Part shown: positions 1 through 4,742 of the stretch, piece by piece
Numbering within the stretch: the first letter of the stretch is position 1
Layout of the letters: every line of letters begins with the position of its first letter
Source of the DNA: Selenomonas sp052169755
GTDB lineage: Bacteria; Bacillota; Negativicutes; Selenomonadales; Selenomonadaceae
Length of the DNA: 11,916 bases
Direction: 5' to 3'
Assembly (NCBI RefSeq): GCF_052169755.1
Contig: NZ_JBQNBV010000062.1
Coordinates: 1 to 11,916 of the forward strand
Position numbers and translations under genes: made by a program
The notes under the pieces: generated by a model
What the model saw: only the letters and a program-made list of their open reading frames with translations
What the model was told of the DNA's origin: nothing
Database searches by the model: none

Positions 1-957
1 CTGATGTGCTGGCAGAGCACAACCGAATATACGAAGCACGGCGGCCCCTTCGGCAATATGACGGATGAGCTGTTTGACAAGCTCTTAGAGGACATGAAGG
101 ACTTCTGCCGCCATCAGGGCAAGAAGATCAAGCTCATCAAGCTCTATTCGACGGGAGAGCCGCTTCTTCACAAGGGCGTCTGCCGCATGGTGAAGAAAAT
201 CAAAGAAGCCGACGTCTGTCACGAGATGGAGATCACGACGAATGCTTCGCTTCTGACGAAGGAAGTGGCACAGGAGCTTGTCGATCTCGGACTTGACTAT
301 CTGCGCGCGTCCATCTACTCCGTGCGCACGGACGGACAGGCGCGCATTACGCAGTCGCGCGTCACGCCGCAAGAGATTCGTGAGAACATCGCCTATTTGA
401 AGAAATACCGCGACGAGAAGGGTGTGAAGAAGCCGTTTATATGCGCGAAGATCATGGACACGCACGGGGAGGAGAACGACGAGTTCTACCGCATGTACGA
501 GGATGTTTCCGACGAGCAGCTGATCGACACGCCGTGGATCCTGCCGAAGCTGGAGGAAAACGCCCTCGATCGTCTCTATGGCAGCGAGGAGAAGGGCGAA
601 GAAGCGCAGGCAGCGTACTTGGCGCAGGCGCTCTACAAGGAGCGCAAGGTCTGCCGCTACCCGTTCACGCACATGACTGTGCGCAGCAACGGCGACGTCG
701 TCGTCTGCTGTACGGACTGGTCGCGTGACACTCTGGTCGGCAGCATCTGTGACAACACGCTGGAAGAGGTATGGAACTCCAAGAAGCTCTACGACTTTCG
801 CTGTATGCAGCTCAAGACGAAGGGGGCGCATCATGCGCTTTGCGCGACGTGCGAGATTCCGCTGAAAGATACGAGCGAGGACAATCTGGATGATTTCCCC
901 GTAGAAAAGCTCCATTATTGGGGGGAAGCCGATGGAAAACAGGGCATTTCTAAATAG
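1..957 (+). CDS. Radical SAM/SPASM domain protein, 5'-truncated by window edge
   Basis: This is a radical SAM enzyme with a C-terminal SPASM domain. The reading frame is open from base 1, so the true start lies upstream. The Met-Cys at bases 4-9 is probably the third cysteine of the CxxxCxxC motif that holds the catalytic 4Fe-4S cluster; the first two cysteines are outside. Numbering from that Met, STGEPLLH (residues 49-56) matches the SAM-binding GGE motif, and ITTNASLL (77-84) is the usual following strand. The SPASM part has C217, the C235-C236 pair after SNGDVVV, C267 and C280-x-x-C283, enough to hold auxiliary Fe-S clusters. Family members modify peptides, proteins or sugars by radical chemistry. 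The substrate here is unknown. The end overlaps the next gene by 26 bases, so the two are very likely co-transcribed and translationally coupled. Confidence 0.9.
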   Translation: MMCWQSTTEYTKHGGPFGNMTDELFDKLLEDMKDFCRHQGKKIKLIKLYSTGEPLLHKGVCRMVKKIKEADVCHEMEITTNASLLTKEVAQELVDLGLDYLRASIYSVRTDGQARITQSRVTPQEIRENIAYLKKYRDEKGVKKPFICAKIMDTHGEENDEFYRMYEDVSDEQLIDTPWILPKLEENALDRLYGSEEKGEEAQAAYLAQALYKERKVCRYPFTHMTVRSNGDVVVCCTDWSRDTLVGSICDNTLEEVWNSKKLYDFRCMQLKTKGAHHALCATCEIPLKDTSEDNLDDFPVEKLHYWGEADGKQGISK

Positions 958-2038
958 CCGCGTCATCGAAGAGGACATGCAGGATATTTATGCGCGGGGG
1001 TTGGATTGGCAAAGGCTTCGCGGCAAGACGCTTTTGCTCACGGGAGCGACGGGTATGCTCGCTTCGTATGTCGCGTTTTTCCTCATCTATCTGAACGAGA
1101 AGCACGCGATGAACATGCGGCTTCTTTTTCATGTGCGCAGTGAGGAAAAGGCGCGTCTGCGTTTCGGCGAGTATACAGATAAACCATATACTTCGCTTGT
1201 CTGTCATAATCTATGTGAGCCTTGGCGTGTGGATGAGCGCATCGACTTCATCATTCACGCCGCGAGTCTTGCAAGTCCTGCGTATTACAAGACGATGCCT
1301 GTCGAGGTTGCCGAGCCGAACGTGCTCGGCGTCTATTACCTCCTGCAGTTGGCGCGGAAACAGGGCGTCGAATCTTTCCTCTTTTTCAGCAGCGGCGATG
1401 TTTACGGCAAGATCGCGGACGGTGCAGGCGAGATTCACGAGGATGACTTTGGCGCGGCAGATCCGCTCGACCTTCTGAGCTGCTATGGCGGCAGCAAGCG
1501 CATGGGCGAGACATGGTGCCGGCTCTTCTTCGTCGAGCACGGTGTGCGTGCGAAGATTGCGCGTATCGCGCACACATACGCGCCGACGATGGATGTCGAG
1601 ACAGATCCGCGCGTATTCTCATCGTTCATGAAGTGCGTCAAGGACGGCACGGATATCGTCATGCACAGCGACGGCAGCGCACGCCGCCCCTTCTGCTATA
1701 TCGCCGATGCCGTCGCGGCGTTTTTCCTCATCCTCTTCGAGGGCGAGGCAGGTGAGGCGTACAATGTGTCGAACGACAGGACCTTCTTGAGCATTCGCGA
1801 GCTTGCAAAAAAACTCGTGAAGCTTCGTCCCGAACTGGGACTGAAGGTCATCGCGAAGGAACGTCCGAAAGAGGCGGTGTATCTGGAGAACAACTTTAAC
1901 AAGGCGAACCGCCCCAGCGCCGACAAGCTTCGCACACTCGGCTGGCAATGCCGCTTTGACGCGGCGACAGGCTTCGCGCGTGTCTGGCGCTATTTGCGCG
2001 AAAAAGAAAGGCAAGGACAGAGCGAATCGTGTAGATAA
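932..2038 (+). CDS. NAD-dependent epimerase/dehydratase, extended SDR (nucleotide-sugar type)
   Basis: This 368-residue protein is an extended short-chain dehydrogenase/reductase of the type that works on nucleotide sugars (4,6-dehydratases, 4-epimerases, UDP-glucuronate decarboxylases). The Rossmann motif TGATGMLAS (37-45) binds NAD(P). IIHAAS (107-112), FSSGDVYG (152-159) and the catalytic Y185-G-G-S-K189 follow in order. RRPFCYIADA (251-260) matches the family's RRxFxYxxD signature and YNVSN (277-281) the C-terminal substrate domain. The start at 932 is chosen for the GGGGGAAG ribosome binding site at 920-928; the first 30 residues precede the Rossmann fold. The gene starts inside the radical SAM gene, so the pair probably acts in one pathway. 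The exact reaction cannot be told from sequence alone. No clear intrinsic terminator follows. Confidence 0.88.
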   Translation: MENRAFLNSRVIEEDMQDIYARGLDWQRLRGKTLLLTGATGMLASYVAFFLIYLNEKHAMNMRLLFHVRSEEKARLRFGEYTDKPYTSLVCHNLCEPWRVDERIDFIIHAASLASPAYYKTMPVEVAEPNVLGVYYLLQLARKQGVESFLFFSSGDVYGKIADGAGEIHEDDFGAADPLDLLSCYGGSKRMGETWCRLFFVEHGVRAKIARIAHTYAPTMDVETDPRVFSSFMKCVKDGTDIVMHSDGSARRPFCYIADAVAAFFLILFEGEAGEAYNVSNDRTFLSIRELAKKLVKLRPELGLKVIAKERPKEAVYLENNFNKANRPSADKLRTLGWQCRFDAATGFARVWRYLREKERQGQSESCR

Positions 2039-2093
2039 ATGGCAAGGGATTTTGAAGAATTTCGTTTGCAGACGAAAAAGCTTAAAAAAAGTG

Positions 2094-2122
2094 TTGACAA
2101 CAAATCGGCGAAGTCGTATAAT
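2094..2122 (+). promoter_or_regulatory. Consensus sigma70-type promoter of tRNA-Thr
   Basis: TTGACA at 2094-2099 and TATAAT at 2117-2122 are both perfect matches and lie 17 bases apart. An A-rich stretch precedes the -35 box. Transcription should start near 2129, about 40 bases before the tRNA. Confidence 0.93.
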
Positions 2123-2125
2123 AAA

Positions 2126-2162
2126 TTTCGTCAGTCACGCAGAAACTGCGAACCGGACGAAA
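2126..2162 (+). promoter_or_regulatory. Stem-loop in the 5' leader of pre-tRNA-Thr
   Basis: TTTCGTC (2126-2132) pairs perfectly with GACGAAA (2156-2162). Inside it CGCAG (2138-2142) pairs with CTGCG (2146-2150) around an AAA loop. The outer stem begins about where transcription should start and ends 7 bases before the tRNA. It could guide leader removal or protect the 5' end, or be an operator at the DNA level. The role is inferred only. Confidence 0.55.
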
Positions 2163-2169
2163 TGCAAGT

Positions 2170-2245
2170 GCTGATGTAGCTCAGTTGGTAGAGCAGCTCA
2201 TTCGTAATGAGCAGGTCGTAGGTTCAAGCCCTATCATCAGCTCCA
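2170..2245 (+). tRNA. tRNA-Thr (anticodon CGT)
   Basis: This is a complete 76-base cloverleaf. The acceptor stem pairs GCTGATG (2170-2176) with CATCAGC (2235-2241), followed by discriminator T and an encoded CCA (2243-2245). The D arm has the usual TAGCTCAGTTGGTAGAGCA sequence. The anticodon stem GCTCA/TGAGC (2196-2200/2208-2212) holds the loop TTCGTAA, giving anticodon CGT at 2203-2205, which reads the threonine codon ACG. The T arm has GTAGG/CCTAT around TTCAAGC. ACG is plainly the favoured threonine codon in the ribosomal protein and elongation factor genes downstream, so this tRNA should be in high demand. It stands alone between its own promoter and terminator. Confidence 0.97.
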
Positions 2246-2257
2246 CTTGAAATTGTG

Positions 2258-2280
2258 CCTCCCTTCGGGGAGGTTTTTTT
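2258..2280 (+). terminator. Intrinsic terminator after tRNA-Thr
   Basis: CCTCCC (2258-2263), loop TTCG, GGGAGG (2268-2273) and then seven T residues form a textbook rho-independent terminator 12 bases after the tRNA CCA. The UUCG tetraloop adds stability. Confidence 0.95.
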
Positions 2281-2281
2281 G

Positions 2282-2310
2282 TTGCTTTGTATCGTAAAAA
2301 TTCGTACAAT
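2282..2310 (+). promoter_or_regulatory. Possible promoter of the Rpn-family gene
   Basis: TTGCTT (2282-2287) and TACAAT (2305-2310) are 17 bases apart. The -10 box is good and the -35 box weak. The predicted start, near 2317, would fall inside the purine-rich ribosome binding region (2311-2322), leaving an unusually short leader. Expression may instead depend on read-through past the tRNA terminator. Confidence 0.4.
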
Positions 2311-2332
2311 AAAGGAGAGAGGATGTGACGAT

Positions 2333-3202
2333 ATGGACGGCTATAGGATCAAGCCTTGGGAAGAGCTGACGATTCGTGATGACTACATGTTCAAACTGGT
2401 CATGAATTGCAGACGTATCTGCAAAAAGATGCTCGAAGGGACGCTTCGCATCAAGATTAAGAAGATACATTATGTAGAAACAGAAAAATCCATAGCGTCA
2501 CATTACCAAAGCAAGGGAATCCGATTGGATGTTTATGTCAAGGATGAGCAGAATACCGTCTACAACATCGAGATGCAGATTCGTCGCCTTCAAGGCGATG
2601 CTCTGTTCAAAAGGACGCGCTACTATCAATCGATGATGGATGTTGATCTGCTTGCAGCAGGAGCGGACTATGATGAGCTGAATAAGACGATTATCATCTT
2701 TATTTGCGCCTTTGATCCTTTTGGCGAAGAGCGTTATATCTACACGTTTGAAAACCTCTGTGTGGAGAATAAGGAGCTCAAGCTGCGCGATGGGACGAAA
2801 AAGATTTTTCTCAATACGAAGGGGAGATTCGGTGATATTGACGGCACGATCAAAGCCTTCCTGCAATATGTCGATGGTGTAGTTACAGACAATGCTCTTG
2901 TACAGGAGATCGAAAAAGAAATTCAAAAGGTCAAACTGGAAGAAGGAGAGAGGGTGAACTATATGACTTTTGCGATGAAAATGATGGAAGAGCGCAAGGA
3001 AGGACGTCGGGAAGGGCGTCGGGAAGGGCGTCGTGAAGGACAGCGTGAAGGTCGGCTTGAAGGTCAGCGAGACGAACGTGTGGCGATTCTCCGCCGCTTG
3101 GTTACGCAATCGCAAATCCCTGTCGAGCAGGCGCTTGATATGATCGGCATACCGCGCGAGGAGCATACTTCTTACAAGAATCTTCTGCGTGTGATGTCAT
3201 GA
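2333..3202 (+). CDS. Rpn-family nuclease / PD-(D/E)XK nuclease family transposase
   Basis: This 289-residue protein belongs to the Rpn (recombination-promoting nuclease) family, often annotated as PD-(D/E)XK nuclease family transposase. Known members are DNA endonucleases linked to RecA-independent recombination and, in some reports, phage defence. The opening DDYMFKLVM (16-24) is the family's typical start. D66 in RLDVYV and E80-x-Q82 in NIEMQ fit the catalytic D...ExQ core, and RTRYYQS (94-100) is the usual following helix. Residues 223-246 are six E-G-x-x repeats rich in arginine, common near the C-terminus in this family, followed by a final helical segment. ATG 2333 is chosen because an upstream GTG (2255) lies inside the tRNA terminator; GAGAGG just before 2323 can serve as binding site. 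The gene is less GC-rich than its neighbours, which fits transfer. Real transposition is doubtful: no terminal inverted repeats are seen. Confidence 0.88.
   Translation: MDGYRIKPWEELTIRDDYMFKLVMNCRRICKKMLEGTLRIKIKKIHYVETEKSIASHYQSKGIRLDVYVKDEQNTVYNIEMQIRRLQGDALFKRTRYYQSMMDVDLLAAGADYDELNKTIIIFICAFDPFGEERYIYTFENLCVENKELKLRDGTKKIFLNTKGRFGDIDGTIKAFLQYVDGVVTDNALVQEIEKEIQKVKLEEGERVNYMTFAMKMMEERKEGRREGRREGRREGQREGRLEGQRDERVAILRRLVTQSQIPVEQALDMIGIPREEHTSYKNLLRVMS
2999..3070 (+). repeat. Six tandem 12-bp units within the Rpn-family gene
   Basis: Six consecutive 12-base units of the form GAAGGnCnnCnn start at 2999, 3011, 3023, 3035, 3047 and 3059. The first three are nearly identical and the last three are diverged. 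Each unit encodes four residues (E-G-R/Q-R/L), so gain or loss of a unit keeps the frame. Confidence 0.9.
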
Positions 3203-3259
3203 GGGTGTTGTTTTCGTAGGAGAAACAGTAAGGGGCGTTCGTGCAATACGATGCGAATG

Positions 3260-3302
3260 AAAATGAGCGGGGATTTTTCTGCGGAATGTCTCCGCTCATT
3301 TT
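3260..3302. terminator. Probable bidirectional intrinsic terminator
   Basis: AAAATGAGCGGGGA (3260-3273) pairs with TCTCCGCTCATTTT (3289-3302) over 14 positions with one G-T wobble and a 15-base loop. The A-run on one arm and T-run on the other give a short U-tract in either direction. It ends the Rpn-family gene and insulates the str promoter. The U-tract is only four bases, so efficiency is uncertain. Confidence 0.65.
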
Positions 3303-3320
3303 CTATGGCGATGATGGAAT

Positions 3321-3359
3321 ATGTTTTTGACACACAAGGCGGCGTGTGCATGAAAACAT
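3321..3359. repeat. Interrupted inverted repeat just upstream of the str promoter
   Basis: ATGTTTT (3321-3327) mirrors AAAACAT (3353-3359), and inside it CACAC (3331-3335) mirrors GTGTG (3344-3348). The element ends 15 bases before the -35 box and itself contains a TTGACA (3327-3332) that has no good -10 partner. It could be an operator or a remnant promoter. Confidence 0.45.
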
Positions 3360-3374
3360 CGGTGAAATAAAGTG

Positions 3375-3403
3375 TTGACATGGGTTTCTGCTTTTGTTAA
3401 TAT
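3375..3403 (+). promoter_or_regulatory. Promoter of the str operon
   Basis: A perfect TTGACA (3375-3380) is followed after 17 bases by TAATAT (3398-3403), inside an AT-rich run TTAATATATATA. The first gene starts about 45 bases after the expected transcription start. The -10 box is only a 4/6 match, so its exact position is uncertain. Confidence 0.75.
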
Positions 3404-3454
3404 ATATAGGTGCTTGAGCACTGAGCGGAAATCGTGCGTTGGGAGGGAAACTGC

Positions 3455-3700
3455 ATGACGTTGGAATCGCTGAAGGATGCGGTGCGGGTCATCGGGGTCA
3501 AGCAGGTCACGAAAGCCGTGCAGAAGGGGCAGGCGGATGCTGTTTTTTTGGCGGACGATGCGGACGGTCGTATGACGGAACCGCTTCTGCAGCTTGCCGA
3601 GGAGATGGGGGTACCCGTCGTGCATGTTCCTACGAAGCAGGCGCTCGGTGAGGCTTGTTCCATCAAGCGAAGCGCTGCTGCGGCTGTTCTTAGGCAGTGA
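3455..3700 (+). CDS. rplGB: L7Ae-family ribosomal protein (YbxF-like)
   Basis: This 81-residue protein is a small L7Ae/L30e-family protein of the kind found upstream of rpsL in Firmicutes (YbxF/RplGB in Bacillus subtilis). Family members bind kink-turn RNA, and the bacterial ones are thought to bind the ribosome. The signature G14-x-KQVTKAV-x-KG (14-25) is present, followed by AVFLADDAD (29-37), a PLLQLAEE helix (43-50), VPVVHVPT (53-60) and the C-terminal LGEACSI...AAAA segment (64-77). The start ATG is set by GGGAGGG at 3441-3447; an in-frame GTG at 3434 lies ahead of that site and is unlikely. It is the first gene behind the str promoter, about 110 bases before rpsL, and the spacer folds strongly. 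Confidence 0.93.
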   Translation: MTLESLKDAVRVIGVKQVTKAVQKGQADAVFLADDADGRMTEPLLQLAEEMGVPVVHVPTKQALGEACSIKRSAAAAVLRQ

Positions 3701-3718
3701 GCGCAGCCCGTCGGTAAA

Positions 3719-3766
3719 TGCTTCGCCTGCCGCAAGGCGAGCAGCTTAAAGAGCTGCGGCGAAGTA
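3719..3766 (+). promoter_or_regulatory. Structured RNA element between the L7Ae-like gene and rpsL
   Basis: TGCTTCGCC (3719-3727) can pair with GGCGAAGTA (3758-3766) with one G-U. Directly against it sits the hairpin GCAGCT/AGCTGC (3741-3746/3752-3757). A competing hairpin pairs TCGCC (3723-3727) with GGCGA (3736-3740). The two folds exclude each other. No U-run follows, so it is not a standard terminator. It could be a control or processing site for the ribosomal genes; no known family was recognised. Confidence 0.5.
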
Positions 3767-3811
3767 ATTATAAATAATAAATCCTCAATATGAAGAAAGG
3801 AGGTGCATCAA

Positions 3812-4189
3812 ATGCCTACAATCAATCAGTTGGTTCGCAAGAGCCGCAAGAGTATGCAGGAGAAATCGAATGCACCGGCACTGAAGAATTGCCCGCAGAA
3901 GCGCGGCGTCTGCACGAGGGTCTACACGACGACTCCGAAGAAGCCGAATTCGGCACTCAGAAAGGTCGCCCGTGTTCGCTTGACGAACAGCATCGAGGTG
4001 ACGGCATACATTCCCGGTATTGGTCATAATCTGCAGGAGCATAGCGTTGTCTTGATCCGCGGCGGCCGTGTCAAGGATCTGCCTGGCGTTCGCTACCACA
4101 TCATCCGTGGTTCGCTGGATACGGCAGGTGTTCAGGATCGCGGTCAGGCGAGGTCGAAGTACGGCGCGAAGCGCGCGAAGAAGAAGTGA
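3812..4189 (+). CDS. rpsL: 30S ribosomal protein S12
   Basis: S12 sits at the decoding centre of the small subunit and helps check codon-anticodon fit. The 125-residue length is normal. TTTPKKPNSALRK (39-51) and RGGRVKDLPGVRYH (83-96) are the invariant decoding loops. K43 and K88, whose mutation gives streptomycin resistance or dependence in other bacteria, are both the wild-type lysine. D89, modified by RimO in some bacteria, is also present. The start at 3812 follows AAAGGAGGTG (3796-3805), a near-perfect binding site; an ATG at 3803 overlaps that site and is rejected. rpsG follows after 43 bases. Confidence 0.98.
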   Translation: MPTINQLVRKSRKSMQEKSNAPALKNCPQKRGVCTRVYTTTPKKPNSALRKVARVRLTNSIEVTAYIPGIGHNLQEHSVVLIRGGRVKDLPGVRYHIIRGSLDTAGVQDRGQARSKYGAKRAKKK

Positions 4190-4232
4190 GATGCTTTTTC
4201 TAAGAAAGAGATTATAGCCAGGAGGGGTAAGT

Positions 4233-4703
4233 ATGCCAAGAAAAGGTGCCGTACCCAGACGTGACGTGTTGCCGGATCCGGTATACAAGTCCAAGACGGT
4301 TACAAAGTTTATCAACAAGGTGATGCTCTCGGGCAAGAAGAGCGTCGCCGAGCGCGTCGTTTACGATGCGTTTGAAACGATCCGCGCCAAGACGGGCAAG
4401 GATCCGCTGGAAGTTTTTGAGACGGCTCTGAAGAATGTCATGCCGGTTCTCGAGGTGCGCGCTCGCCGCGTCGGCGGTGCGAACTATCAGGTACCGGTCG
4501 AGGTTCGTCCGGATCGCCGCATGACGCTCGGCATCCGCTGGCTCGTGAACTACGCAAGGCTGCGCGGCGAGAAGACTATGGATGAGAGGCTTTCGGGCGA
4601 GCTCATGGACGCGGCGAACAATACGGGCGCGGCGATCAAGAAAAAAGAAGATACGCATAAGATGGCTGAGGCTAATAAGGCATTCGCTCATTATCGTTGG
4701 TAA
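4233..4703 (+). CDS. rpsG: 30S ribosomal protein S7
   Basis: S7 starts assembly of the 30S head by binding the 3' domain of 16S rRNA and lies near the E-site tRNA. The 156-residue length is standard for the Gram-positive form. The N-terminal MPRKGAVPRRDVLPDP, the central RARRVGGANYQVPVEV (96-111) that forms the beta-hairpin, and the C-terminal HKMAEANKAFAHYRW are all typical. The start follows AGGAGGGG at 4220-4227. In Escherichia coli S7 represses translation from the rpsL-rpsG gap; here that gap is only 43 bases and no clear fold is seen in it. fusA follows after 39 bases. Confidence 0.98.
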   Translation: MPRKGAVPRRDVLPDPVYKSKTVTKFINKVMLSGKKSVAERVVYDAFETIRAKTGKDPLEVFETALKNVMPVLEVRARRVGGANYQVPVEVRPDRRMTLGIRWLVNYARLRGEKTMDERLSGELMDAANNTGAAIKKKEDTHKMAEANKAFAHYRW

Positions 4704-4742
4704 TCCCAAGCAGTATCTTACGAATTTAAGGAGCGATAATAA

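Noticed and set aside
85..978. Open frame of 297 codons on the minus strand opposite the radical SAM gene
   Set aside because: Covers a protein with clear radical SAM and SPASM motifs on the plus strand; its own translation has no family features.
2255..2332. Longer Rpn-family protein starting at GTG 2255
   Set aside because: That codon lies at the edge of the tRNA-Thr terminator hairpin and lacks a binding site; the family sequence begins near residue MDGYRIKPWEELT from ATG 2333.
2999..3070. CRISPR-like array
   Set aside because: The 12-bp units are directly tandem without spacers and are in-frame coding repeats.
2333..3202. Functional transposon
   Set aside because: Although the family is often called transposase, no terminal inverted repeats or target duplications flank the gene.
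3719..3766. Kink-turn bound by the L7Ae-like protein
   Set aside because: The element lacks the three-base bulge followed by tandem G-A pairs; the unpaired side has 13 bases. The structure is kept only as an unassigned fold.
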